64,000 nt of DNA from Pseudaquabacterium pictum (GTDB lineage: Bacteria; Pseudomonadota; Gammaproteobacteria; Burkholderiales; Burkholderiaceae_C), in contig NZ_BJCL01000001.1 in the NCBI RefSeq assembly GCF_005403045.1, forward strand, positions 558,001 through 622,000, read 5' to 3'. A program made the position numbers and the translations under genes. Every line of letters starts with the position of its first letter. Positions within the stretch are counted from its first letter, which is position 1. Below, one piece after another: positions 1-12,046 of the stretch. The notes beneath the pieces are model-generated. The model did no database searches. It was not told the DNA's origin and saw only the letters and a list, made by a program, of their open reading frames with translations.

Positions 1-149
1 GCGGCGTCATCACCTCGTCGCTGCTGACGCTGGTGGTGGTGCCGGTCATCTACTGCTGGCTGGACGACCTGGGTGCCTGGGCATCACGCCGGCTGTTCGG
101 CCAGCCGCCGGCTGCGCCACGTCAGCCTGCCGCCATCCCCCCGAAATAG
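1..149 (+). CDS. C-terminal end of an RND-type efflux permease (partial)
   Basis: The reading frame from base 3 gives a 48-residue tail ending in TAG at 147-149. It begins with a hydrophobic stretch (ITSSLLTLVVVPVIY) that matches the last transmembrane helix of AcrB/CusA-type inner-membrane proton-driven exporters, followed by a short cytoplasmic tail rich in Pro and Ala. The gene starts left of the window, so substrate class cannot be judged. A tolC homologue lies about 1.1 kb downstream on the same strand and could supply the outer-membrane channel, but pcm and a rhodanese gene separate them. Confidence 0.75.
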   Translation, partial: GVITSSLLTLVVVPVIYCWLDDLGAWASRRLFGQPPAAPRQPAAIPPK

Positions 150-198
150 AATCCTGGGTTAACCCGCAATCACCGCCGCCCTGCTCCACGGAACGCCC

Positions 199-852
199 AT
201 GAACATCGAACAAGCCCGCTTCAACATGATCGAGCAGCAGATCCGCCCCTGGGATGTGCTGGACCTGAACGTGCTGGACCTGCTGGCCCGCGTGCGCCGC
301 GAAGACTTCGTGCCGCCGGCCTACCAGGCCCTGGCCTTCGTCGATGCCGAGGTGCCGCTGGGCCATGGCCAGGTGATGCTGGCGCCCAAGGTCGAGGCCC
401 GCCTGCTGCAGGAGGCCCAGGTGCAGCGCCATGAGCGGGTGCTGGAAGTCGGCGCCGGCTCGGGCTTCATGACCGCGCTGCTGGCCCACCGGGCGCAGTC
501 GGTGATCGCGCTGGAGCGCATCGGCGCGCTGGCCGCCATGGCCACCGCCAACCTGCGCCGCGGCGGCGTGCTCAATGCCAGCGTGCGCGACATGGACGGC
601 CAGGCCGGCCTGCCTGGCGACGGCCCGTTCGACGTGATCATGCTGTCGGGCTCGGTGGCCGAGGTGCCGCAGGCCCTGCTCGACCAGCTGAAGATCGGTG
701 GCCGGCTGCTGACCATCGTCGGCCAGGAGCCGGTGATGCGCGCGGTGCGCATCACCCGGCTGTCGGCCACGGCGCTGCAATCGCAGGACCTGTTCGACAC
801 CGTGGCGCCGCGGCTGGCCGGCTTCGGCGAGCCCACCCGCTTCCACTTCTGA
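199..852 (+). CDS. pcm: Protein-L-isoaspartate O-methyltransferase family protein
   Basis: The 217-residue protein belongs to the Pcm family of SAM-dependent methyltransferases, which repair isoaspartyl residues in damaged cytosolic proteins. The SAM-binding motif I is visible as LEVGAGSGF near residues 80-88. The N-terminal part (MIEQQIRPWDVLD) is the form found in Burkholderiales, where this gene sits directly upstream of a rhodanese gene and tolC, as here. Length is normal. The gap to the rhodanese gene is 8 bp, suggesting co-transcription. This Burkholderiales subtype is divergent from E. coli Pcm, so true isoaspartate activity is inferred from the family only. Confidence 0.85.
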   Translation: MNIEQARFNMIEQQIRPWDVLDLNVLDLLARVRREDFVPPAYQALAFVDAEVPLGHGQVMLAPKVEARLLQEAQVQRHERVLEVGAGSGFMTALLAHRAQSVIALERIGALAAMATANLRRGGVLNASVRDMDGQAGLPGDGPFDVIMLSGSVAEVPQALLDQLKIGGRLLTIVGQEPVMRAVRITRLSATALQSQDLFDTVAPRLAGFGEPTRFHF

Positions 853-860
853 CGGCACCG

Positions 861-1202
861 ATGACGCTGCCCCAGATCGCCGTGCAGGACCTGGCCGCCT
901 TCGTGGCCGGCCACACCGCGCCGGCGCCGCTGCTGCTGGATGTGCGGGAAGACTGGGAACTGCAGACCGCCCGGCTCGACCTGCCCGGCGCCACCACGGT
1001 GCACATCCCGATGCACAGCCTGCCGGCGCGCCGCGGCGAATTGCCGCCGACGCAGCCTGTCCTGGTTTTGTGCCATCACGGCGCACGCAGCCTGCAGTGC
1101 GTCGCATTCCTGCAGCAGCAGGGCCACACCGCCGTGTACAACGTCGCCGGCGGCATCGATGCCTGGTCCCGCGAGGTGGATGCCGCGGTGCCGCGCTACT
1201 GA
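861..1202 (+). CDS. Rhodanese-like single-domain protein
   Basis: A 113-residue single rhodanese domain, probably a cytosolic sulfurtransferase or persulfide carrier. The N-terminal LLLDVREDWE is the CH2A-type motif. The active-site loop CHHGARS puts the persulfide-forming cysteine at residue 71. The C-terminal NVAGGIDAW motif is typical of GlpE/PspE-like domains. The gene follows pcm after 8 bp and precedes tolC by 53 bp, so the three are probably one operon. The physiological sulfur acceptor is unknown. Confidence 0.9.
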   Translation: MTLPQIAVQDLAAFVAGHTAPAPLLLDVREDWELQTARLDLPGATTVHIPMHSLPARRGELPPTQPVLVLCHHGARSLQCVAFLQQQGHTAVYNVAGGIDAWSREVDAAVPRY

Positions 1203-1255
1203 ATCCGCCCTGTCGCTCATCCGCCATTTCAGCCCCCACCCGAGGATCACTGTCC

Positions 1256-2599
1256 ATGTCCAGCCCGACCCCGCGCTTCCTGCCTTCGCGCCTGCGGTGC
1301 GCCAGCCTGCTGGCGCTGCTGCTGGCCAGCGGCGCGGCATCGGCGCAGAACCTGAACACGGTCTACGAAGCCGCCCGCGCCTACGACGCCACCTACCTGG
1401 CCGCGCGCAGCCTGGCCGAATCCGCCGAATTCAAGGCCGCCCAGGCCGATGCGCTGCGCCTGCCCAGCGCCAGCCTCAGCGGATCGGCCTCGGCGGCCGA
1501 GGTCAGCACCGTCACCGGTGCCAATGTCGGCAGCCGCACCGCCACGCTGGGCGTGCAGGGCCGCCAGCCGCTGTTCAACCGCGGCAACACCGCCACCATC
1601 GAGCAGGCCAAGCGGGCGCTGGAGGTCTCCAAGGCCGACCTGGCCGCGGCCGAGCAGGACCTGATCGTGCGCGTGGCCCAAGCCTACTTCGACGTGCTGG
1701 CCGCGCAGGATGCGCTGTCGGCGGCCCAGGCCTTCAAGAAGGCGGTGGCCGAGCAGCTGGCCTCGGCCAAGCGCAACTTCGAGGTGGGCACCGCCACCAT
1801 CACCGATTCACGCGAGGCCCAGGCCCGCTTCGACCTGGCCACCGCCCGCGAGCTGGTGGCCGACAACGACCTGCGCACCAAGCGCACCGTGCTCGACCAG
1901 CTGGTCGGCCGCCAGGCCGTGGCGCCCAGGGGCCTGGCCCTGCCGGTGGCCCTGCCGCCGGTGCTGCCGGCCGACATGGACGCCTGGGTGGCCACGGCCG
2001 AGGCCCAGCACCCCACCATCCGCAAGGCCCTGCTGGGCCAGGACGTGGCCCGGCTGGAGACCGAGAAGGCCCGCGCCGGCGCGCTGCCCACGGTCGACCT
2101 GGTCGGCGCGGTCAGCACCAGCAAGGCCAGCGGCTCGGGCACCACCGTCAACGCCAACCGCGGCACCGCCACCACCGGCAGCGTGGGCGTGCAGCTGAAC
2201 TTGCCGCTGTACACCGGCGGCGCGGTGCAGAACCGCATCAAGGAAACCGTGGTGCTGGAAGAAAAGGCCCGCCAGGACCTGGAAGCCGCCCGCCGCGGCG
2301 TCACGCTGGGCACGCGCAGCGCCTTCCTGGGCGTGCAGTCGGGCCTGGGCCAGGTGAAGGCGCTGGAGGCCGCCGAGGCCTCCACCAAGCTGGCGCTGGA
2401 GGCCACCGAGCTGGGCTACAAGGTGGGCGTGCGCGTCAACCTGGATGTCCTGAATGCCCAGAGCCAGCTGTTCGACACCCGGCGCGACCTGTCCAAGGCC
2501 CGCTACGACGTCATCGTCAACGGCCTGAAGCTGCGCCAGGCCTCGGGCCAGCTGCAGCCGCAGGATGTGCGCAACGTTGACGCGCTGCTGGCGCCCTGA
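1256..2599 (+). CDS. tolC: TolC family outer-membrane channel protein
   Basis: The 447-residue precursor forms the outer-membrane and periplasmic exit duct for type I secretion and RND/MFS efflux. An N-terminal signal peptide with a hydrophobic LLALLLASGAASA core ends in an AxA cleavage site near residue 30. The rest shows the two tandem OEP repeats of the TolC family, each rich in Ala, Gln and Leu coiled-coil heptads, with LNTVYEAARAYD at the start of the mature protein as in TolC. I chose the ATG at 1256 because the frame upstream overlaps the rhodanese gene and the signal peptide begins here. The gene is convergent with waaA, only 27 bp from its end. Confidence 0.93.
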   Translation: MSSPTPRFLPSRLRCASLLALLLASGAASAQNLNTVYEAARAYDATYLAARSLAESAEFKAAQADALRLPSASLSGSASAAEVSTVTGANVGSRTATLGVQGRQPLFNRGNTATIEQAKRALEVSKADLAAAEQDLIVRVAQAYFDVLAAQDALSAAQAFKKAVAEQLASAKRNFEVGTATITDSREAQARFDLATARELVADNDLRTKRTVLDQLVGRQAVAPRGLALPVALPPVLPADMDAWVATAEAQHPTIRKALLGQDVARLETEKARAGALPTVDLVGAVSTSKASGSGTTVNANRGTATTGSVGVQLNLPLYTGGAVQNRIKETVVLEEKARQDLEAARRGVTLGTRSAFLGVQSGLGQVKALEAAEASTKLALEATELGYKVGVRVNLDVLNAQSQLFDTRRDLSKARYDVIVNGLKLRQASGQLQPQDVRNVDALLAP

Positions 2600-2626
2600 C
2601 GGCGCGCCGACCGCGACCGGCCGGCG

Positions 2627-3961
2627 CTACTTCGTCAGCTTCAGCACCTGCTGCGAGATCAGCGCTGCCGCACCGCGGTGGGCGTTGGCAAAGCCCAGCG
2701 CACGCTGCACCCAGGCATTGCGGTCGGGGTCGGTCGCCAGCTGGGTGGCCACCTTCACGCCGGCCTGGATGTCGTCGACGCGCTGGGCCGCCCGCGCCAG
2801 CAGCGCCTGCTTGCTGGCCTGGGCGAAGTTGAAGGTGTGCGGGCCCATCACCACCGGGCAGCCGCAGGCGGCCGCCTCGATCAGGTTCTGCCCGCCCAGC
2901 GGCGCAAAGCTGCCGCCCAGCAGGGCCACGTCGGCGCAGGCGTAGTACAGCGGCATCTCGCCCATGGTGTCGCCGACCCAGACGTCGGCCATCGCGGCCT
3001 CCAGCGGTGGCTCGTCGTCCCATTCGGTGCGGCAGTGCAGCGTCAGGCCCTGCATGCGGGCCAGCGCCGCCACTTCCTGGAAGCGCTGCGGATGCCGCGG
3101 CACCACCAGCAGCAGCGGCCGCGGCACCGGCAGCTTGGCCCAGGCGGCCAGCAGCGGGCCTTCCTCACCTTCGCGTGTGCTGGCGGCCAGCACCACCGGC
3201 CGGTGCAGGCCCTGGCGCCACTGCAGGCCCAGGGCGGTGAGCCGCGGCGAGGGTGTCATGTCGAACTTCAGGTTGCCGCTGACCATCACCCGCGGCGCAC
3301 CGGCCTCGCGCAGGCGGCGGGCGTCGTCCACCGTCTGCGCCAGCACCATCGACAGCCGCGCCGCCGCCGGGTGCAGCAACGCGGACAGCCGCTGGCCCTT
3401 GGCCGCGCTGCGCTCGCTGAGTCGGGCGTTGGCCATCACCATCGGCACGCCGTGGCGCTGGGCCTCGCGCATCATCGTGGGCCACAGCTCGGTCTCCATC
3501 AGGATGCCGACGCTGGGCTGGAAGTGGCGCAGGAAGCGCCGCGCAGCGCCCGGCGTGTCGTAGGGCAGCCAGACCTGACCGTCGCCTTCCTGCATCAGCT
3601 TGCGGCCGGCGGTGCGGCCGGTGGCGGTGCCGTGGGTCAGCAGCAGGCGGATGTCGGGCTGGGCGCGGCGCAGCGCCTCCACCAGCGGCAGGGCGGCACG
3701 GGTCTCGCCCAGCGAGACGGCATGCAGCCAGATGGCGCCAGGCAGCGGCGGCCGGCCCGGGTAGAAACCCAGGCGCTCCAGAAGGCGGAAGCGGTAGCCG
3801 GCCTCGGCTTTGCCGCGGCGCCACAGCCGCAGCAGGTACAGCGGCGTGGCCAGCCGCAGTGCGCTGGTGTAGGCCCCCAACACCAGGCCCTGCCACAGCC
3901 GCGCCGGCAGCGCGGGCCGCGGCGCGCCGGTGTCAATGTGCGGCCTGGGCGACCTGCGCAT
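2627..3961 (-). CDS. waaA: 3-deoxy-D-manno-octulosonic acid (Kdo) transferase
   Basis: This 444-residue enzyme transfers Kdo from CMP-Kdo to lipid A precursor at the cytoplasmic face of the inner membrane during LPS core synthesis. A hydrophobic N-terminal anchor (residues about 15-45) is followed by the GT-B fold of the family. IWLHAVSLGETRAA carries the conserved Glu of the acceptor site, and FAPLGGQNLIEAAACGCPV is the CMP-Kdo binding signature. The ATG at 3961 overlaps the end of the phosphomannomutase gene by 29 bp. A GTG some 27 codons further in (GLVLGAY region) is a possible alternative start. Both genes feed envelope polysaccharide synthesis. Confidence 0.93.
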   Translation of the reverse strand: MRRSPRPHIDTGAPRPALPARLWQGLVLGAYTSALRLATPLYLLRLWRRGKAEAGYRFRLLERLGFYPGRPPLPGAIWLHAVSLGETRAALPLVEALRRAQPDIRLLLTHGTATGRTAGRKLMQEGDGQVWLPYDTPGAARRFLRHFQPSVGILMETELWPTMMREAQRHGVPMVMANARLSERSAAKGQRLSALLHPAAARLSMVLAQTVDDARRLREAGAPRVMVSGNLKFDMTPSPRLTALGLQWRQGLHRPVVLAASTREGEEGPLLAAWAKLPVPRPLLLVVPRHPQRFQEVAALARMQGLTLHCRTEWDDEPPLEAAMADVWVGDTMGEMPLYYACADVALLGGSFAPLGGQNLIEAAACGCPVVMGPHTFNFAQASKQALLARAAQRVDDIQAGVKVATQLATDPDRNAWVQRALGFANAHRGAAALISQQVLKLTK

Positions 3962-5321
3962 CGGGCTTGACCACGCGCAGCGCAGCCATGAAGTCGTGCT
4001 CGATGCGGGCCAGGGCCTCGGGCGTGTGGCCTTCGAAGCGCATCACCAGCACCGGCGTGGTGTTGGAGGCGCGGATCAGGCCGAAGCCGTCGTCGTAGTC
4101 GGCCCGCAGGCCGTCGATGGTGTTGACCTCGGCGCCCGGGAACTTGGCGGTGGCCTGCAGTTCGGCCACCAGCTTGTGCGGCTCGCCCTCGGCGCAGGCC
4201 ACGTTCAGCTCGGGGGTGGAGAACGAGGTGGGCAGCGCATCCAGCACCGCGCTGGGGTCGGCGCTGCGCGACAGGATCTCCAGCACCCGGGCGCAGGTGT
4301 ACATCGCGTCGTCGAAGCCGTACCAGCGCTCGCCCAGGAAGATGTGGCCGCTCATCTCGCCGGCGATCGGCGCCTTCATCTCCTTCATCTTCGCCTTGAT
4401 CAGCGAGTGGCCGGTCTTGTACATCATCGGCACGCCGCCGGCCTCGCGGATGACCACCGGCAGCCGCTGCGAGCATTTCACGTCGAAGATCACCGTGCCG
4501 CCCGGGTTGCGCGAGAGCACATCGCGCACCAGCAGCATCAGCTGCCGGTCGGGGTAGATGATGTTGCCGCCCTTGGTGACCAGGCCCAGCCGGTCGCCGT
4601 CGCCGTCGAAGGCGATGCCCAGCTCGGCATCGGTGGCATGCACCACCTTGATCAGGTCGGCCAGGTTCTCGGGCTTGCTGGGGTCGGGGTGGTGGTTGGG
4701 AAAGTCGCCGTCGACCTTGGAGTACAGGTCGATCACCTCGCAGCCCAGTGCGCGCAGGATGGCCGGCGCGGTGGCACCCGGGATGCCGTTGCCGGAATCG
4801 ACCACGATCTTCATCGGCCGGGCCAGCTTGGCGTCGTTGACGATGCGGGCGGTGTACTCGGGCACGATGTCCATCGTGGCGCTGCGGCCCTTGCCGCGGG
4901 CATAGGTCTCGCTCTGCATGCGCTGGCGCAGGCGCTGGATGTCCTCGCCGTAGATGGCGCGGCCGGCCATCACCATCTTGAAGCCGTTGTAGTCCTTGGG
5001 GTTGTGGCTGCCGGTGACCTGGATGCCGGAGTTGCAGCCATGGGCGCCGCGGGTGGCGGCCACGTAGTACAGCATCGGCGTGGTGACGGCGCCGATGTCC
5101 ACCACGTCCAGCCCGGTCGACTTCAGCCCGCGGATCAGGCCGGCCACCAGGCCGGGGCCCGACAGGCGGCCGTCGCGGCCCACCACCACCGCCTTCTGGC
5201 CGGTGAGCCGGGCTTCGCTGCCGAAGGCGCGGCCCAGGTGCTCGGCGAAGTTCTCGTCGATGCCCTTGCCGACGATGCCGCGGATGTCATAGGCCTTGAA
5301 CGCAGAGGCAGGAACTTGCAT
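3933..5321 (-). CDS. Phosphomannomutase/phosphoglucomutase (AlgC type)
   Basis: The 462-residue protein interconverts hexose 6- and 1-phosphates for LPS and exopolysaccharide precursors in the cytosol. The N-terminus FKAYDIRGIVG is characteristic of bacterial PMM/PGM. The phosphoserine loop is TGSHNP, the metal loop is DGDGDR, and the sugar-specificity loop is GEMSGH. Length matches AlgC. The ATG at 5321 was chosen over an upstream extension because the conserved MxVxxxAFKAYDIRG beginning starts there. It lies upstream of and overlaps waaA, forming a two-gene envelope operon. Confidence 0.93.
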   Translation of the reverse strand: MQVPASAFKAYDIRGIVGKGIDENFAEHLGRAFGSEARLTGQKAVVVGRDGRLSGPGLVAGLIRGLKSTGLDVVDIGAVTTPMLYYVAATRGAHGCNSGIQVTGSHNPKDYNGFKMVMAGRAIYGEDIQRLRQRMQSETYARGKGRSATMDIVPEYTARIVNDAKLARPMKIVVDSGNGIPGATAPAILRALGCEVIDLYSKVDGDFPNHHPDPSKPENLADLIKVVHATDAELGIAFDGDGDRLGLVTKGGNIIYPDRQLMLLVRDVLSRNPGGTVIFDVKCSQRLPVVIREAGGVPMMYKTGHSLIKAKMKEMKAPIAGEMSGHIFLGERWYGFDDAMYTCARVLEILSRSADPSAVLDALPTSFSTPELNVACAEGEPHKLVAELQATAKFPGAEVNTIDGLRADYDDGFGLIRASNTTPVLVMRFEGHTPEALARIEHDFMAALRVVKPDAQVAQAAH

Positions 5322-5486
5322 GGGTGGGGTGGAACCTGTGGTGGAGGTGGACGACCGAAGGATTGCAAAGCATTGTAGGCAGCGCCTGCACGGCGACGGG
5401 GTGCCTGCCGGCGCCGGCGGACCCAGCCGGCAGGCACAGGTCCGAAAACGGCCAGTCGGCTGGCGGCGGCTGCCTATCATGCGCCC

Positions 5487-6943
5487 ATGTCCAGCCCCGA
5501 CGCCCTGCACGACGACGCCGCCTACCAGGCGCTGCGGGCGCATGACGCGCGCTTCGACGGCCGGCTGTTCATCGGCGTCACCTCCACCGGCATCTACTGC
5601 CGGCCGGTGTGCCGGGTGAAGCCGCCGCGGCGGGAGAACTGCCGCTTCTTCCCGAATGCCGCGCAAGCCGAGACCCAGGGCTTCCGCCCCTGCCTGCGCT
5701 GCCGGCCCGAGCTGGCGCCGGGGCTGTCGCTGGCCGATTCGTCAGACGTGCTGGCCGACCAGGCGGCGCGCTGGCTGGCCCAGGCCGCGCATGAAGGGCA
5801 GGATCCACCGCTGCCGGCCATCGCCGCCCGCCTGGGCGTGACCGACCGGCACCTGCGCCGCATCTTCGCCCGCCGCCATGGCGTCACGCCGCTGGCCTGG
5901 CTAACCACCCAGCGCCTGCTGCTGGCCAAGCAGCTGTTGACCGACACCGCGCTGCCGGTCACCCAGGTGGCGCTGAGCACCGGCTTCGGCAGCCTGCGGC
6001 GCTTCAACGCCGCGTTTGCCGAGCGCTACCGGCTCAGCCCCAGCGCGCTGCGGCGCGAAGGCGCGGCCGAACCCGGTGCGCTGCGGCTGGCCTGGCGACC
6101 GCCATATGACCTGGACGGCCTGCTGGGCTTCACCGCCCGCCGCGCCGTGCCCGGGCAGGAACAGGTGGATGGGCAGGTGCTGCGCCGCACGCTGGCCGTG
6201 CCGCACCAGGGCCAGGTGCTGACCGGCTGGATCGAAGCCCGCTTCCTGCCGCAGCGGTGCGAGCTGCATCTGGCCGCCGCCCCCGGCCTGCGCCCGGCGC
6301 TGGGCGCGCTGCTGCAGCGCGCCCGCCACGCCTTCGACCTGGACGCCGACCCGGCCGTCATCGACCCGGTGCTGGCCAGCGTGCCCGGCCCGGCACGGCC
6401 CGGACTGCGCCTGCCCGGCAGCTGGGACGGCTTCGAGACCGCGGTGCGGGTGGTGCTGGGCCAGCAGGTCAGCGTGGCCGCGGCGCGCACGCTGTGCCAG
6501 CGCCTGGTGCAGCGCTTCGGTGCGCCAATCGACACGCCCTTTCCCGGGCTCGACCGGCTGTTTCCCAGCGCCGCGGTGCTCGCCGCGGCCGATCCGGCCG
6601 ACATCGGCACCCTGGGCATCGTGCGGCAGCGGGTGCGCGCGCTGCAGGCCCTGGCCCAGGCGGTGGCAGCGGGCCGGCTGACGCTGCAGCCCGGTGACGA
6701 CGTCGCGGCGACGCTCGCCACGCTGACCAGCCTGCCCGGCATCGGCGACTGGAGCGCGCAGCTGATCGCCCTGCGCACCCTGGGCTGGCCCGATGCCTGG
6801 CCGGCCGCCGACATCGCGCTGCTGAAGGCACTGGGCCAGACCGCCGCCACCCGCGATCCTGCCGCCGGCACCGCCATCGCCGAAGCCTGGCGGCCCTGGC
6901 GCGGCTATGCCGTGTTCAAACTCTGGCTGTCCCTGGAAACCCC

Positions 6944-6947
<4 letters not shown>
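5487..6947 (+). CDS. alkA: Ada-AlkA fusion: methylphosphotriester-sensing DNA-3-methyladenine glycosylase II
   Basis: A 486-residue three-part protein. Residues 1-80 form an Ada N-terminal zinc domain with Cys38, Cys42, Cys69 and Cys72, the same numbering as E. coli Ada, where Cys38 accepts a methyl group from phosphotriesters. Residues about 85-185 form an AraC-type helix-turn-helix. Residues about 195-486 are an AlkA glycosylase with helix-hairpin-helix LPGIGDWSA and catalytic Asp442 in WPAADIALL. The protein probably senses methylated DNA, activates its own operon and excises alkylated bases. Its stop overlaps the ogt start (ATGA), and the DMT exporter overlaps ogt in the same way, so the three are translationally coupled. 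This fusion is known in other proteobacteria and actinobacteria. Confidence 0.95.
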
Positions 6948-9749
<2,802 letters not shown>

Positions 9750-9774
9750 AGCTTGAAGCTGAGCCGGTCGTCTG

Positions 9775-10710
9775 CTAACTGCAGACCCGGTCGCGGCCTT
9801 CGTGCTTGGCCTGGTAGAGGCGCCGGTCGGCGGCGTCCAGCAGGTCCGATGCATCCAGCATCGCGCTGGTCCATTCGGCCACACCCAGCGAGATGGTCTG
9901 CCGGTGGGCCACCAGCGGCCGGCTGTCGGCCAGGCCGGCCGGCAGCACGAAGGTGTGGCCAGCCACGGCAGCACGCAGGCGCTCGGCCAGCGCCCGCGCC
10001 ACCGGCAGGGTGGCCCCGGGCATCAGCACCAGGAATTCCTCGCCACCCAGCCGGCCCAGCGTGGGCGAACCCGGCCCGCCCGCGCCCACCACGCCACTGA
10101 CCACCACTGCGCACTCCCGCAGCACCAGATCGCCCGCCGCATGGCCGTGGGTGTCGTTGACCGACTTGAAGCGGTCCAGATCGAAGCTGATCACCGCCAT
10201 CGGCCGGCCGCCCTGGCGGGTCTGCCGCAATTCGCGGCGCAGGGTCTCGTGCAGGTAGCGGCGGTTGTACAGGCCGGTGCCGGCATCGACCATCGCCATG
10301 CGGTAGACACGGTCGTGCAGCGCGGCGTCCACGCTCTGGTGCTCGTAGAACTTCAGCAGCACGCTGCCCAGGCGCACGCGGTCGCCATCGCGCAGCGGGC
10401 GCGGGCCGGTCAGGCGCACATCCTGCACATAGCTGCCATTGGCCGAGCCCAGGTCCCGCAGCAGCACCTGGGTGCCGTCGACCACCACCTCGGCATGCAG
10501 GCGGCTCATGCCCGGGCCGTCGATCTGCAGGCTGGCGGCCGCCGAGCGGCCGATGGAGCTGGTGCCCTCGGGCAGTGTGATCTGCCGGCCGGTGTCGCCA
10601 CCGCTGTAGACCACCAGGCTGCAGCGGCGGGCTTCTTCGCTGTCCAGTCCCTGCAGCAGCGTGAGCTGGCTGGGGTCGATGGCGATGGTGGACGGGTCCC
10701 AGTTGGACAT
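9775..10710 (-). CDS. FHA domain-containing diguanylate cyclase
   Basis: A 311-residue soluble protein. Residues about 40-120 form a phosphothreonine-binding FHA domain (SSIGR, GMSRLHAEV, LGSANGSYV). Residues about 135-300 form a GGDEF domain with FDLDRFKSVND and the active-site motif GGEEF at 222-226, so it should make cyclic-di-GMP. The product-inhibition RxxD motif that normally lies just upstream of GGDEF is absent. No transmembrane segment or signal peptide is seen. It presumably links a Ser/Thr kinase phosphoprotein signal to c-di-GMP. No kinase gene lies nearby. Confidence 0.92.
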   Translation of the reverse strand: MSNWDPSTIAIDPSQLTLLQGLDSEEARRCSLVVYSGGDTGRQITLPEGTSSIGRSAAASLQIDGPGMSRLHAEVVVDGTQVLLRDLGSANGSYVQDVRLTGPRPLRDGDRVRLGSVLLKFYEHQSVDAALHDRVYRMAMVDAGTGLYNRRYLHETLRRELRQTRQGGRPMAVISFDLDRFKSVNDTHGHAAGDLVLRECAVVVSGVVGAGGPGSPTLGRLGGEEFLVLMPGATLPVARALAERLRAAVAGHTFVLPAGLADSRPLVAHRQTISLGVAEWTSAMLDASDLLDAADRRLYQAKHEGRDRVCS

Positions 10711-10834
10711 CGGCGGCGGGGCAATCGGGCAACAGGAAGCCCTGGGTTGTACCGCAGCCGGCGCCCCACCGGCGAGGCCGCCTGGCCCCGGCTGCGCAGT
10801 TGTGCGCAGCCCGGCCGGTGGCGTGCGCGCGGGC

Positions 10835-12019
10835 TCAGCGCAGCGTGGCCAGCGCCTGGGCCAGGTCGGCCTGCAGATCGGCCACCGCCTCCAGCCCGAT
10901 GGAGAAACGCACCAGGTGCCCGGGCAGCGCCGAGCGGTCGGTGCGCATGGCGCTCAGGTCGTAGGGCACGACCAGGCTGACCGGGCCACCCCAGGAATAG
11001 CCGATCTTGAACAGCCGCAGCGCGTCGACGAAGCCGTCCACCTGCGCCGGTGTCAGCGCCGGGTCCAGCATCACCGAGAACAGCCCAGCCGCCGCGGTGC
11101 AGGTGGCCGCCCAGTGGGCATGGCCGGGCGAACCGGGCAGCGCCGGGTGCAGCACCTGGCGCACCGCCGGCTGGGTGCCCAGCCAGGCGGCCAGCTGGCG
11201 GGCCGCGGCATCGTGCGCGTGGTAGCGAAGCGCGATGGTGGGCAGGCCCTTGAGGATGAATTCCGCATCGTTGGCGGCCACGCCGATGCCCAGCTGGCCG
11301 TGCAGCTTCAGCAGCTTCTGGTGCAGCGCCTCGTCGCGGGTCACGACCGAGCCCATCAGCACGTCGGCACCGCCGGACGGGTACTTGGTCAGGGCCTGCA
11401 TCACGATGTCGATGCCAAGATCAAACGCCCGGAAGGCCAGGCCGGCGCCCCAGGTGTTGTCCAGCGCCACCAGCACCCCGCGCGCCTTGGCCGCGGCCAC
11501 CAGGGCCGGCAGATCCGGGAACTCCATCGTCACCGAGCCTGGCGCCTCCACCCACACCAGCCGGGTGGCCGGGCCGATCCTGGCGGACAGGTCGGCCGGG
11601 TCCATGGGGTCGTAGAACTGGTGCGTGATGCCCCAGCGCGACAGCACGTTCACCGCCATGTCGTTGGACGGGCCGTAGACATTGGCCGGCAGCAGCAGTT
11701 CGTCACCCTGGCGCAGCAGGCCCAGGTTGACGTTGGTGATGGCCGCCAGCCCGCTGGGCGACAGGATGCAGAAACGCCCGCCTTCCAGCGCGGCCAGGCG
11801 CTCTTCCAGTGTGTAGGTGGTGGGCGTGCCGCGCAGGCCGTAGGTGTAGCCGGTCTTGGCGGTGTAGGTGCGGCTGCGCAGCGCGTGGGTGTCGGGAAAG
11901 ATCACCGTCGACGCCTTGAACACGCCGGGCGGCACGGCATCCCAGGTGTCGGGCGGCTGGTAGGGGTGGTGCAGCAGGTGGGTGACCAGGTCCTGCGGGG
12001 TGTCGGAAGGCGTACTCAT
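10835..12019 (-). CDS. metC: Cystathionine beta-lyase
   Basis: A 394-residue PLP enzyme of the Cys/Met metabolism family. It cleaves cystathionine to homocysteine, pyruvate and ammonia in the cytosol. The PLP lysine is Lys212 in QALTKYPSGGADV. The substrate-binding segment YTYGLRGTPTTYTLE is the form found in beta-lyases rather than gamma-synthases. Expected length. It is followed by no obvious operon partner. rimO lies 27 bp upstream on the same strand, so read-through is possible. Confidence 0.9.
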   Translation of the reverse strand: MSTPSDTPQDLVTHLLHHPYQPPDTWDAVPPGVFKASTVIFPDTHALRSRTYTAKTGYTYGLRGTPTTYTLEERLAALEGGRFCILSPSGLAAITNVNLGLLRQGDELLLPANVYGPSNDMAVNVLSRWGITHQFYDPMDPADLSARIGPATRLVWVEAPGSVTMEFPDLPALVAAAKARGVLVALDNTWGAGLAFRAFDLGIDIVMQALTKYPSGGADVLMGSVVTRDEALHQKLLKLHGQLGIGVAANDAEFILKGLPTIALRYHAHDAAARQLAAWLGTQPAVRQVLHPALPGSPGHAHWAATCTAAAGLFSVMLDPALTPAQVDGFVDALRLFKIGYSWGGPVSLVVPYDLSAMRTDRSALPGHLVRFSIGLEAVADLQADLAQALATLR

Positions 12020-12046
12020 GGCGATCTCTGCAGTGAAATGCGGGCG

